Shown here in pieces: positions 32,508-41,664 of a DNA stretch of 64,000 bases. The stretch comes from an uncultured Pelagibacteraceae bacterium (GTDB taxonomy: Bacteria > Pseudomonadota > Alphaproteobacteria > Pelagibacterales > Pelagibacteraceae), in NCBI GenBank assembly GCA_902569105.1, contig CACFTE010000002.1:1-64000 (forward strand). The letters run 5' to 3'. The translations under genes and the position numbers were made by a program. The notes under the pieces were generated by a model. The model was not told the DNA's origin, did no database searches, and saw nothing but the letters and a program-made list of their open reading frames with translations. Positions within the stretch are counted from its first letter, which is position 1, and the number at the start of each line of letters is the position of its first letter.

Positions 32508-33593
32508 TTCTGATTTTATAAATTTTCTGACTTCATTGGTATTAAGTTGATTATTTATATTTACTGATCCTATTTTTTTTAATGTAATCAAATTTATCTT
32601 ATTTGAAATATTCTTTTTATCTGAGCTCATAAAACTTAATATTCTGTTTAAATGTCTTTTATTAAAAAATTTTTTCAAATTATCAAAGTTTAATTTTTTT
32701 AAATGAGATATTATAAGACCATATTCTTTTTTATTTATCTCTTTTTGTTTTTTACTAAGTTTAATTGAAGATAAAATACCATATAAAACAGCCTCACCAT
32801 GATTTAATTTTTTTGAATAATTTAAAGTTGCCTCATATGCATGTCCAAAGGTGTGACCTAAATTAAGGGTTTTTCTCAAACTTTTTTCCTTTTCATCTTG
32901 CTCAACTATTTGTTTTTTAATTTTACAACTTTCTAGAATTGCCTTTTGTATATATAATTTTTTTAAATTTAAAATATCTTTTAAATTTTTATCTAAGAAT
33001 AAAAATAATTTTTTATTTTTAATTAATGAATGTTTAAATATTTCTGCATAACCGCACATAACCTCTCTCTTTGACAAACTATTTAATAATTTAATATCAG
33101 AAATTACAAAATCAGGTTGATAAAATGAACCAATAAGATTTTTCCCAAATTTATTATTTACACCAGTTTTGCCTCCTATGGACGAATCTACTTGAGACAA
33201 CAAAGTTGAAGGTATATTAATAAATTTTAAACCTCTTTTAAAAATACTTGCAGCAAAACCCGAAACATCACCAGCTATACCTCCACCAATACAAATTATA
33301 ACATCGTTTCTTGTAAAATTGTTCTTTAGTAAAATTTTGACTATTGAGTTTACAGTATTTACATTTTTATTTTTTTCTGATGCGTTAAATGAATATAAAA
33401 TTCTCTTCCCTGAAGAAATTTTGGATTTAACCATTTTTACAAATACTTTTGGAACATTTTTATCAGCAACTATTAAAAATTTTTGTGAGTTGATATTCTC
33501 TCTTTTAATTATTTTATTAAATTTTGAAATGATATTATGACCAATGTAAATATTATAGTTTTTACTTTTTGTCTTAATCGGAAGAATTTTCAT
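32496..33593 (-). CDS. aroB: 3-dehydroquinate synthase
   Basis: This 365-residue AroB has IICIGGGIAGDVSGFAAS, the NAD-binding GGG motif, followed by INIPSTLLSQVDSSIGGKTGVN. The metal-binding LNLGHTFGHAYE and LNHGEAVLYG are present. It makes dehydroquinate in the shikimate pathway. It overlaps the upstream shikimate kinase gene by 20 bases, the usual aroK-aroB pair. Confidence 0.96.
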   Translation of the reverse strand: MKILPIKTKSKNYNIYIGHNIISKFNKIIKRENINSQKFLIVADKNVPKVFVKMVKSKISSGKRILYSFNASEKNKNVNTVNSIVKILLKNNFTRNDVIICIGGGIAGDVSGFAASIFKRGLKFINIPSTLLSQVDSSIGGKTGVNNKFGKNLIGSFYQPDFVISDIKLLNSLSKREVMCGYAEIFKHSLIKNKKLFLFLDKNLKDILNLKKLYIQKAILESCKIKKQIVEQDEKEKSLRKTLNLGHTFGHAYEATLNYSKKLNHGEAVLYGILSSIKLSKKQKEINKKEYGLIISHLKKLNFDNLKKFFNKRHLNRILSFMSSDKKNISNKINLITLKKIGSVNINNQLNTNEVRKFIKSELLN

Positions 33594-34101
33594 TTTTTAT
33601 TTCAATTATTTTATTTATATGATTAATAATTTCATTTTTATTTTTACTTTCACATTTTACTTTAAAATCTGATAATTTATAGAGTTTAGATCTTTCTCTA
33701 TAAAGATTAGCTAAATCTTTATTGCTCAATTTTAAAGCCAAAGGTCGCCTTTTATTTTTTGATACTCTATTTAAAATCGTCTTTATTTTCCAATCTAACC
33801 AAAAAGAATGACTGTTTTTTTTTATTTTTCTCCTTATTTTCTCATTTATAAATGCTCCACCGCCAAGTGAAATAACAACCTTTTCTTTTTCCAAATAAAA
33901 CAATGTTGTTTTTTCCTCTAACTTTCTGAAATAGTCTTCACCTTTATTTTGAAAAATATCGACAATTCTTTGTTTTTCAGAATCTTCAATTTTGGTATCT
34001 ATATCAATAAATTGAAATTTAATTTTTTTGGCCAGCTTAAAACCAATTGTGGTTTTGCCGGCTGCCATCATCCCAATTAATACTATATTTTTTTTAAACA
34101 T
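33574..34101 (-). CDS. aroK: Shikimate kinase
   Basis: This is a 175-residue kinase starting MFKKNIVLIGMMAAGKTTIG, with the P-loop GMMAAGKTT. It also has FIDIDTKIED for shikimate binding and VISLGGGAF. I place the start at the ATG at 34101 because the P-loop then lies at the usual distance from the N-terminus. A start further upstream at 34167 would add 22 unrelated residues and run into the divergent gene at 34156. It phosphorylates shikimate in aromatic amino acid synthesis. Confidence 0.94.
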   Translation of the reverse strand: MFKKNIVLIGMMAAGKTTIGFKLAKKIKFQFIDIDTKIEDSEKQRIVDIFQNKGEDYFRKLEEKTTLFYLEKEKVVISLGGGAFINEKIRRKIKKNSHSFWLDWKIKTILNRVSKNKRRPLALKLSNKDLANLYRERSKLYKLSDFKVKCESKNKNEIINHINKIIEIKNENSSD

Positions 34102-34155
34102 TATTAATATTGAAAAAACATAAATATGTCTTATTTCTAAATTAATTAAACATTT

Positions 34156-34341
34156 ATGGAATTTCAAAGAAAAAATAATAACTCAATTATTAGCAAGTTA
34201 CGAGGCCCTTTAGTAAAGATAATGTTCATTATTATAATATTAATTGGATTTGTATATGGATTAGGGTCAATTGATTTCCCGGCGCCTAATAAGAATATCG
34301 AAAAGATTGTACCTAATGAAAATTTCAAAATTGTTAAATAA
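34156..34341 (+). CDS. Small single-pass membrane protein
   Basis: This 61-residue protein has a basic N-terminus (FQRKNNNSIISKLRG), then one strong transmembrane helix (VKIMFIIIILIGFVYGLG), then a short polar tail. I do not recognise a family. Its 3' end overlaps the start of the following secreted protein by 26 bases, so the two are probably made together. The positive residues before the helix predict an N-in orientation. Confidence 0.6.
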   Translation: MEFQRKNNNSIISKLRGPLVKIMFIIIILIGFVYGLGSIDFPAPNKNIEKIVPNENFKIVK

Positions 34342-36082
34342 AAAAAGTTTTATATTTTTTTTCTTTATACTTTTTTCTGTAAAAGTATTTGCAAATGAAC
34401 CTGCTGACATTTGGAACATTGATAAAAACAAAACTGATAATGAAATTATAATACAGAACGAAACTTCAGAATCTCAAGATATTTCTGAACAAACTATCTC
34501 TATATATGATCTAAATAAAAAAAATGACTCTGAAATTGAAAGTCAGGTTTTATTAGAAAATAATTTAGAAAATAAAATTTCACTTTATGGATTATATGAT
34601 CCTGATGAAAATAATTTATCAATAGATATGTGGAGCAAATCTGAGGGTGAAGAAATAAAAAAAATATTTGATAATATTTATTTAAAAAATTTATCAACTG
34701 ATGCCCTAGATATTCTTCAAATCGCTCTTTTGACAAACTCTAACACACCAATAATTAATATTACTGAGGATGAATTTTACAATTTTCAAAAAAAATTTTT
34801 TTTAAAAAAAAAGGATTTAGAACTTATTAAATTATTTGTAGAAAAAAATCCTGACTTCCAGTTTAATAATGAATTGATAAACTATTATGCAAATTATTAT
34901 CTTGCGGAAGCAAATATTGAAAAAAGTTGTGAAATATTTGACTTCATTGGAGAAACAACATTAAATGACGAATATACATCTAAACTTAAAATTTATTGTC
35001 TAATAAATTCTAATAATATTGATCAGGCTTTGTTGATTTATGATCTTAAAAAAGAAATGGGATTTAAAGATGATTTTTTTGAAAAAAAAATATTTACATT
35101 AATTGGTTTTGAAGAAGGAAGTAATCAAATATCAGATAAAAATTTATTAGAACTGCACCTGTCTCACAGAGTAATTAAAGATTTTGATTATACTCCTGAC
35201 GAACAAACCTCTAAAGAGGTATGGAAATATTTAGCTTCAGCAAATCTTCTTGAGAAAGTTGAAAATATTGATTTGGAAGATAATCAAAAAATAAACCTTA
35301 TAGAAAAAGCAGTACATCAGGAAAATTATAATGAAGATGATTTATTCAATCTGTATAAAAGATATCAATTCAATTTTAATCAATTACTGTCTGCAAAAGA
35401 AAATTATAAAACTCTAGACAAGTCCAGTCAAAGAGCGTTGATTTATCAAAAAATGCTTTTAAGTAACGAAACAAGTGAAAAAGTATACTTAGCTAGATTA
35501 CTAAAAAATTTATTTGAAGCTGATAATTTAGGAAATGCTTTTAACTCTGAACTTTCTCAAGTTTTGTTATCTATTGATGAAACTAAATTAAATCCAGATC
35601 TAATCTCATTTTATGAAGAAAACTTAATTAATGAAGAAACTACAATTAAAAATATAAAATTTAATAATAAGATAATTCATCAATCTAAATTACTAAATTA
35701 TTTTATAGAAAAAAAAGAGATATCAAAAGTAGAAAAAGAAACCAATGATTTACTGAAAAATATTTTAAAAGATAAAAAATATATAATAACTACTAATGAT
35801 GAAATATTATTAGAGTCCTTAAAATATGATGGAGTAAAAATTTCAAAAAAATATCTAGACAGATATTCATCTACTGCAAATATACCACCAGATATACAGA
35901 TAAAAATTAACAATAGAGATTTAGGACTAACTTTATTAAGAATAGTTGAGATTATCGGTGAAGATAAACTTGAAAATCTTGGTTCTGAAACTTTGAATTT
36001 TATATTAATTACGTTAAATCAGCTAGACCTTGATACAATTAGAGATAAAATAATTTTAAAAACTTTACCAATAAGGATATAA
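34316..36082 (+). CDS. Exported alpha-helical repeat protein of unknown function
   Basis: This protein of about 588 residues starts at the ATG at 34316, which places a clean signal peptide first (KKSFIFFFFILFSVKVFA, cleavage likely before NEPADIW). The mature part is acidic and helical, with repeated segments such as YYLAEANIEKSCEIFDFIGE and INSNNIDQALLIYDLKKEMG. These resemble TPR or Sel1-like units. It could be a periplasmic scaffold or assembly factor. No catalytic motif is visible. It sits between the aro genes and def, and may be an envelope protein coupled to the small membrane protein upstream. Confidence 0.68.
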   Translation: MKISKLLNKKSFIFFFFILFSVKVFANEPADIWNIDKNKTDNEIIIQNETSESQDISEQTISIYDLNKKNDSEIESQVLLENNLENKISLYGLYDPDENNLSIDMWSKSEGEEIKKIFDNIYLKNLSTDALDILQIALLTNSNTPIINITEDEFYNFQKKFFLKKKDLELIKLFVEKNPDFQFNNELINYYANYYLAEANIEKSCEIFDFIGETTLNDEYTSKLKIYCLINSNNIDQALLIYDLKKEMGFKDDFFEKKIFTLIGFEEGSNQISDKNLLELHLSHRVIKDFDYTPDEQTSKEVWKYLASANLLEKVENIDLEDNQKINLIEKAVHQENYNEDDLFNLYKRYQFNFNQLLSAKENYKTLDKSSQRALIYQKMLLSNETSEKVYLARLLKNLFEADNLGNAFNSELSQVLLSIDETKLNPDLISFYEENLINEETTIKNIKFNNKIIHQSKLLNYFIEKKEISKVEKETNDLLKNILKDKKYIITTNDEILLESLKYDGVKISKKYLDRYSSTANIPPDIQIKINNRDLGLTLLRIVEIIGEDKLENLGSETLNFILITLNQLDLDTIRDKIILKTLPIRI

Positions 36083-36093
36083 AATAAAAGATT

Positions 36094-36618
36094 ATGGCAA
36101 TAAAAAAAATACTTACTGAACCAAATAAAATATTGAGACAGATATCAAAACCTGTTGATAAGGTATCTAAAGAGGATCAGTTATTGATGGATGATATGTT
36201 GGAGACTATGTATAGTGCTAATGGAATTGGATTAGCCGCAATTCAAATTGGTATTCCAAAAAGAATTATAGTTATGGATATTTCAAAGAATGAAGACACT
36301 AAAAGTCCAATGTATTTTGTAAATCCTATTATTAAAAATAAAAATAAGGAGTTCTCTACTTACGAGGAGGGATGTTTATCAGTGCCAAATCAATTTGCAG
36401 AAGTCGATAGACCCGCAACATGTGAAGTGCATTATTTAGATTATTATGGTGAAAAAAAAATTCTTAAGGCACAAGGGTTGTTAGCAACCTGTATACAACA
36501 TGAAATGGATCATTTAGAGGGTATATTATTTATTGACTATCTCTCAAAACTTAAAAAATCGATGATAATAAAAAAACTTTCTAAGCAGAAAAAAAGTTCT
36601 GACGCTTTAGTTATCTAA
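36094..36618 (+). CDS. def: Peptide deformylase
   Basis: This 174-residue enzyme carries all three deformylase motifs: GIGLAAIQIG, EEGCLSVP with the metal-binding Cys, and QHEMDHLEGILF with two His ligands and the catalytic Glu. It removes the formyl group from new N-termini. It pairs with fmt, which starts 3 bases downstream, as in most bacteria. Confidence 0.97.
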   Translation: MAIKKILTEPNKILRQISKPVDKVSKEDQLLMDDMLETMYSANGIGLAAIQIGIPKRIIVMDISKNEDTKSPMYFVNPIIKNKNKEFSTYEEGCLSVPNQFAEVDRPATCEVHYLDYYGEKKILKAQGLLATCIQHEMDHLEGILFIDYLSKLKKSMIIKKLSKQKKSSDALVI

Positions 36619-36621
36619 TTA

Positions 36622-37551
36622 ATGCAAAAAAAAATTGCTTTTATGGGGACACCAATTTTTGCTGTTCCTATTTTAAAAAATATTTATCAAAATGGATATG
36701 AGTTAACTGCTGTATATACACAGCCACCAAGAAAATCAAATAGAGGGCAAAAATTTGAAAAATCTCAAGTACATTCATTTGCTGAAACAATTAGCTTAGA
36801 TGTAAGAACTCCTGATAAATTAAAAAATAATAAATCGGAATACGAATATTTCAAAAACCTAAATCTCGACTTAGTTATTATAGTGGCTTATGGAATAATC
36901 ATTCCAAAAGAATTTTTATCATTAAGCAAACTTGGTTTTATCAACCTTCATGCATCAATTCTTCCAAAATGGAGGGGTGCTGCACCAATTCAAAGGTCAA
37001 TAATGAACAAAGATAAAGAAACTGGTATCAGCGTAATGAAAATAAATGAAAAACTAGACGAGGGAGATGTTTCACATATTTTCAAAATTAATATTGAGGA
37101 AAGGGAGAATGCCCAAACTTTATCTGATAGACTTTCCACTTTAGCTTCAGAAAAAATTTCAGAAGTAATAGATAGTATTATCGATAAAGAAGTTAATTTT
37201 AAACCTCAAGATCACTCACAAGCAACATATGCAGAAAAGATAAAAAAAACTGAAGGCTTAATTGATTGGAATAACAAAGCTGATGATATCATTGGAAAAA
37301 TAAATGGATTATATCCATATCCTGGTGGGTATTTTATTTATAAGGGAGAAAGATATAAAATTTTAAAAGCACAAGTATCCTTCAGCAATGATCAACCAGG
37401 AAAAGTAATATCTAGCGATTTAGAAATTAGTTGTGGTGAAAAATCAATTAGAATTTTAGAAATTCAACGTGAAGGAAAAAGACCACAAAAAATAAATGAG
37501 TTTATGCTTGGTTCTCAAATACAAAAAGGAACCAATTTATTGGATGTTTAG
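36622..37551 (+). CDS. fmt: Methionyl-tRNA formyltransferase
   Basis: This 309-residue enzyme has the N-terminal IAFMGTPIFAVPIL and the folate-binding, catalytic segment NLHASILPKWRGAAPIQRS, with DEGDVS further on. The C-terminal OB-like domain (about 205-309) contacts tRNA. It formylates initiator Met-tRNA. It lies in the conserved def-fmt-truA order. The last 8 bases overlap truA. Confidence 0.96.
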   Translation: MQKKIAFMGTPIFAVPILKNIYQNGYELTAVYTQPPRKSNRGQKFEKSQVHSFAETISLDVRTPDKLKNNKSEYEYFKNLNLDLVIIVAYGIIIPKEFLSLSKLGFINLHASILPKWRGAAPIQRSIMNKDKETGISVMKINEKLDEGDVSHIFKINIEERENAQTLSDRLSTLASEKISEVIDSIIDKEVNFKPQDHSQATYAEKIKKTEGLIDWNNKADDIIGKINGLYPYPGGYFIYKGERYKILKAQVSFSNDQPGKVISSDLEISCGEKSIRILEIQREGKRPQKINEFMLGSQIQKGTNLLDV

Positions 37552-38284
37552 ATATCAAATGATAATAGAATATGATGGTTCCAGCCATTCTGGATGGCAA
37601 TCTCAAAAAAATGCAAATTCAATCCAAAGAGAGATAGAAAAAATTCTATCTAAGATTTTAAAAAAAAAAATTATAATTTATGGTTCAGGTAGAACTGACG
37701 CTGGTGTTCACTCAAAGAACCAGTCCGCCCATTTTGATTACAAAAATTTAATATCAAATAAACATAAATTAGTTGCTTCAGTAAATTATTTTTTAAATAA
37801 AAAAAATATTTCAATAAAAAAAATTATTAAGAGAAATATGAATTTTCACGCAAGATACTCTGCAAAAGAAAGAGAATACGAATATATTATTCTTAATAGA
37901 GATGCACCGCCTATATTAGATAAAAATAAAGTTTGGTATTTAAGATCTAAGCTTGATATTAAACTTTTGAAAAAAGCTGCAAGGAAATTAATAGGAACTC
38001 ATAACTTTAATGCATTCAGGTCTGTCAATTGTCAAGCAAGCTCTCCTATCAGAACTTTAAGAAAAATAAAAATTACAAAGAAAGATGAAAAAATAATTTT
38101 TGAGTTACGCTCTAAGTCTTTTCTTAAAAATCAAGTAAGATCGATTATTGGGTGCTTAAAATATGTTGGAGAAAAAAAATGGACAATTAAAGATTTAGAA
38201 AAAGTAATTAAATCAAAAAATAGAAAAAATTGTGCTGCTCCAGCACCTGCACATGGATTATATCTATCAAAAATTATTTACTAG
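37544..38284 (+). CDS. truA: tRNA pseudouridine(38-40) synthase
   Basis: I place the start at the ATG at 37544, giving a 246-residue TruA that begins MFRYQMIIEYDGSSHSGWQ. The catalytic Asp lies in YGSGRTDAGVHSKNQ. HNFNAFRSV and the C-terminal FLKNQVRSIIGCL are also family motifs. It modifies the anticodon arm of many tRNAs. The start overlaps the fmt stop. Its end overlaps the convergent SET-domain gene by 11 bases. Confidence 0.95.
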   Translation: MFRYQMIIEYDGSSHSGWQSQKNANSIQREIEKILSKILKKKIIIYGSGRTDAGVHSKNQSAHFDYKNLISNKHKLVASVNYFLNKKNISIKKIIKRNMNFHARYSAKEREYEYIILNRDAPPILDKNKVWYLRSKLDIKLLKKAARKLIGTHNFNAFRSVNCQASSPIRTLRKIKITKKDEKIIFELRSKSFLKNQVRSIIGCLKYVGEKKWTIKDLEKVIKSKNRKNCAAPAPAHGLYLSKIIY

Positions 38285-38732
38285 CATTTAAAGATTTTTT
38301 TATTCGCCAGCGTGAGCCTTGTCTTACAATATACCCACAACAATTTTTTGAATTGCATTTACATGGATAGTTTTTAAAATCTTCATCAAAACTAAATCCG
38401 TAGTCATATGAGAGTTCTTCGCCTTTTTTAATATCCCTAATTGACTCTATCCATAACTTCAATCCTTTTCCAACTACTTCACAATTTGGTGAACAAGAAT
38501 GGTTTATTAGTCGCGCAGTATTAAAATTAAAATCACCATCTAAATCGTATCTGTTATTAATTTCAAATATGTAAATTCTTTTTGAATTATCAAATTTAGG
38601 ATTATCTTCGCTTTCTCTCTTAGATATTAATTTTCCTTTATATTCTATTATTTTTGTACCTTTTTTAATATTCTTTGCTGCAATTAATCCTTTATTATCT
38701 ATGTTAGATTTTTTTATTTTATATAAAGTCAT
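38274..38732 (-). CDS. SET-domain protein lysine methyltransferase
   Basis: This 152-residue protein is essentially a bare SET domain. It has GLIAAKNIKKGTKIIEYKG at the start, the SAM-binding ARLINHSCSPNCEV, and GEELSYDYGFSFDED with the catalytic Tyr. A post-SET cysteine cluster CKCNSKNCCGYI completes the zinc site with the Cys in NHSCSPNC. In eukaryotes such domains methylate histones; here a ribosomal or DNA-binding protein is more likely. It lies 30 bases from an HDAC-like deacetylase on the same strand. Confidence 0.88.
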   Translation of the reverse strand: MTLYKIKKSNIDNKGLIAAKNIKKGTKIIEYKGKLISKRESEDNPKFDNSKRIYIFEINNRYDLDGDFNFNTARLINHSCSPNCEVVGKGLKLWIESIRDIKKGEELSYDYGFSFDEDFKNYPCKCNSKNCCGYIVRQGSRWRIKKSLNASK

Positions 38733-38762
38733 TAAACCTATCTATGATAATTTTCTAGAAAC

Positions 38763-39686
38763 TCAATTGAATTCTATAAGTGCGTTAACATGTTCATTAG
38801 CACTCTCAGCTAGAGCATTTAAATCGTAACCACCCTCAAGAATAGATACAACTTTTCCATTACAGAATTGTTTTGTAGTTTCCAAAACTCTTCTGGTTAT
38901 CTCATAATAATCTTTAGATTCTAAATTTAATTGACATAAAGGATCATCCTTGTGCGCATCGAATCCCGCAGACATTAATATGAATTCGGGCTGAAATTCT
39001 TTTAATCTTTTAAGCATATGTTCATAAGCATCGAAATATTCTCTTGAACTCGTTCCAGCAGGTAAAGGAATATTTAGTACATTATTATGATCTCCTTTCT
39101 CATGTTCTGTTCCTCCTCCTGGATAGTATGGATATTGATGTAAGCTAGAGAAAAAAACATTCTCATTTGATTTAAGAATATCATAAGATCCATTTCCAAA
39201 GTGACAATCCCAGTCTATCACAGCGATCTTTTTATATTTATATTTAGTAATTAAATAATTTGCAGCAACTCCAATATTATTTATTACACAAAAACCCATA
39301 GCTTTACTTTTTTCAGCGTGATGGCCCGGAGGTCTAGTAACACAATGAGCGGCCTCAAATTCTTTATTTTCAACTCCATCAATCGCAGTAATTATTGATC
39401 CAACTGCATCAAAAGTTGCATCCTTACTTCCTGGTGAAACAACTGTATCACCATCTAAAAAAAATAAACCTTTTTCAGGGAAAGCATTTTCAAGTGAATC
39501 TACATAACTTGAAGAGTGAGCTTGTTTTATAATATCTTTATCAAAGCTAGCTGGATTTTTCCAAATTAATTTTTTATTTTTTTTTAATGTTTTAAGTATT
39601 GATGTAACCCTTGAGACGCTCTCAGGATGTCCAGAACCAGTATTGTGATTTAAAGAAGATTTAGATGTAATTATTGCAGTTTTCAT
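38763..39686 (-). CDS. Histone-deacetylase-family (AcuC/APAH-like) hydrolase
   Basis: This 307-residue protein has the class II HDAC-like motifs THCVTRPPGHHAEKSKAMGFC, the zinc ligands in VIDWDCHFGNGSYDI, and SAGFDAHKDDPL, followed by a C-terminal LEGGYDLNAL. Bacterial members deacetylate polyamines, acetyl-CoA synthetase or other acyl-amides. The substrate here is not known. It directly precedes the SET gene in transcription order and is joined to dapE by a one-base overlap. Confidence 0.9.
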   Translation of the reverse strand: MKTAIITSKSSLNHNTGSGHPESVSRVTSILKTLKKNKKLIWKNPASFDKDIIKQAHSSSYVDSLENAFPEKGLFFLDGDTVVSPGSKDATFDAVGSIITAIDGVENKEFEAAHCVTRPPGHHAEKSKAMGFCVINNIGVAANYLITKYKYKKIAVIDWDCHFGNGSYDILKSNENVFFSSLHQYPYYPGGGTEHEKGDHNNVLNIPLPAGTSSREYFDAYEHMLKRLKEFQPEFILMSAGFDAHKDDPLCQLNLESKDYYEITRRVLETTKQFCNGKVVSILEGGYDLNALAESANEHVNALIEFN

Positions 39687-40825
39687 TAAAAATAATTTTC
39701 TAAAATTTTATAGTATATTTTAGTCAATTTTTTCAAATCTGAAACAGGAGATCTTTCATCAACCATATGAATAGTTGTATTTCTTAATCCCAACTCTAAT
39801 CTCGGGATTGAGCCTAAAAATCTACTATCGCTTGTGCCACCTCTACAATTTAACTTTGCTAAATTGCCTGTAACCTTTTTAACAATTTTTTGAACCATAT
39901 AAATCTCTTTATTAGGTTTTGTAAAGAAAGCTTCACCACTTACTCTATACTCTATCTTGGTTCTACATTTTTCTTTTTTTGCAGCTGCAATGATTATTCT
40001 ACTTATCTTTTTCTTTAGAGAAGATGATTTATGTTTGGAATTAAATCTAACATTAAATTTTGCACTAGCAGATTGAGGCACTACATTTTCAGATAAGTTA
40101 TCTACATTCATTTTTGTAAACTCCAAATTAGATGGAGGCATAAATTTAGTACCATTGTCTAAAGATAAACTTTTTAATTTCGATATTACTTTAGCTAAAG
40201 CTGTGCACGGGTTGATATAAGAACCAGCAAATGCTGAGTGGCCACTTTTACCATATATAGTTACAATTCCATTCATAGAACCACGTCTTCCAATTCTGAT
40301 TTCATCTCCCACTGACTTACTTGAAGATGGTTCTCCTACCACAGTAAAATCTATTTTTTCACCTTTTCTTTTAAGATACCTTATAATCGCTGGACAGCCA
40401 TAACCTGTTGTTTCTTCATCAGCTGAAATAATAATTGAAATTGATCCTTTAAAATTATTATTTTTGATAAAATTACTTGCTGCACTTATCCAACAAGCTA
40501 CACCGCCTTTCATATCTTGAGATCCTCTACCATTTAAATAACCTTTTCTTACTACAGCTTTAAAGGGAGGAATTTTCCAATTGTTAAGATTGGCAACTAC
40601 GTCTGTGTGTCCTAAAAAATTTATATGGGGTCTTGATTTACCAAATCTAGCATATAAGTTTAAAGCTGGCTTTGTTCCAGTTCCTTTTGATTTAATAATT
40701 TTACATTTAAAACCAATAGCAGCAAGTTTTCTTGATAAGAATTTCATTATACCCTTATCTTCAGTTTTAACTGTTGGAAATCTTATTAGCTCTTGAGCTA
40801 ATTTTATTTCATTATAAGTTTTCAT
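39686..40825 (-). CDS. dapE: Succinyl-diaminopimelate desuccinylase
   Basis: This 379-residue M20 metallopeptidase-family enzyme has INFLGHTDVVANLNNW and the second metal segment ISADEETTGYGCPAI. The dimerisation domain follows (GKSGHSAFA), then the C-terminal CRGGTSDSRFLGSI. It works in lysine and peptidoglycan precursor synthesis, directly after dapD, 4 bases away. Length and motifs are normal. Confidence 0.95.
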   Translation of the reverse strand: MKTYNEIKLAQELIRFPTVKTEDKGIMKFLSRKLAAIGFKCKIIKSKGTGTKPALNLYARFGKSRPHINFLGHTDVVANLNNWKIPPFKAVVRKGYLNGRGSQDMKGGVACWISAASNFIKNNNFKGSISIIISADEETTGYGCPAIIRYLKRKGEKIDFTVVGEPSSSKSVGDEIRIGRRGSMNGIVTIYGKSGHSAFAGSYINPCTALAKVISKLKSLSLDNGTKFMPPSNLEFTKMNVDNLSENVVPQSASAKFNVRFNSKHKSSSLKKKISRIIIAAAKKEKCRTKIEYRVSGEAFFTKPNKEIYMVQKIVKKVTGNLAKLNCRGGTSDSRFLGSIPRLELGLRNTTIHMVDERSPVSDLKKLTKIYYKILENYF

Positions 40826-40829
40826 TAAT

Positions 40830-41660
40830 TTATTCTCTTAAAAGATCGTTAATTGATGTCTTTGATCTAGTTTTTTCGTCTACTTGCTTAATTATTACCG
40901 CGCAGCTAAGTGATGGACCAGATGGATTTTTTTTGTCCGGTAAAGTACCTGGCACAACAACAGAATAGGGTGGAATTTTTCCATAAGATATTTCACCAGT
41001 TGATCTGTTCACAATTTTTGTTGATTGACCAATATACATTCCCATACTCAATACAGATCCTTCACCTACTATAACACCTTCAACAACCTCTGACATAGCT
41101 CCTAAAAAAACATTATCTTCAATAATTGTTGGTAATGCCTGCGCTGGTTCAAGTACTCCACCTACGCCACTCCCAGCTGATATATGACAATTTTTTCCAA
41201 TTTGACTGCAGCTACCAGCTCTTGCAAACGTATCAATCATTGTGCCAGAATCAATGTATGCACCAATATTAACATAACATGGCATCAAGACTGCATTTTT
41301 TCCGATGTAACTACCTTTTCGAACTGGTGAGTTGGGGACCATTCTAAAACCTGCTTTTTCATGATCTTGTTTTGACCACCCAGCGGTTTTTCCTTTTAAT
41401 AAGTGAGCTTTATCATACCAACTGCTGTAAGGACCGTTTAAATTCTCCATTGGATAAATTCTAAAGCTTAGCATTATTGCTTTTTTTAAATGCTGATGTG
41501 TTATCCACTCACCATTAATTTTTTCAGCAACTCTAGATTTACCACTATCTAAATCTTCAATGACCTGATTAATCGCATCTATTATGGATTTATCAGAATT
41601 TTGGTTAATTTTATCTTTTATTTCCCATGCATCATTTATGATTTTTTCTATACCACTCAT
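40830..41660 (-). CDS. dapD: Tetrahydrodipicolinate N-succinyltransferase
   Basis: This 276-residue left-handed beta-helix acyltransferase has hexapeptide repeats such as GKNAVLMPCYVNIGAYIDSG and EDNVFLGAMSEVVEGVIVGE. The family segments GTMIDTFARAGSCSQIGKN and GVGGVLEPAQA are present. It makes N-succinyl-2-amino-6-oxopimelate for the dap pathway. It sits between the HAD nucleotidase and dapE, the common alphaproteobacterial order. Confidence 0.96.
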   Translation of the reverse strand: MSGIEKIINDAWEIKDKINQNSDKSIIDAINQVIEDLDSGKSRVAEKINGEWITHQHLKKAIMLSFRIYPMENLNGPYSSWYDKAHLLKGKTAGWSKQDHEKAGFRMVPNSPVRKGSYIGKNAVLMPCYVNIGAYIDSGTMIDTFARAGSCSQIGKNCHISAGSGVGGVLEPAQALPTIIEDNVFLGAMSEVVEGVIVGEGSVLSMGMYIGQSTKIVNRSTGEISYGKIPPYSVVVPGTLPDKKNPSGPSLSCAVIIKQVDEKTRSKTSINDLLRE

Positions 41661-41664
41661 AATT

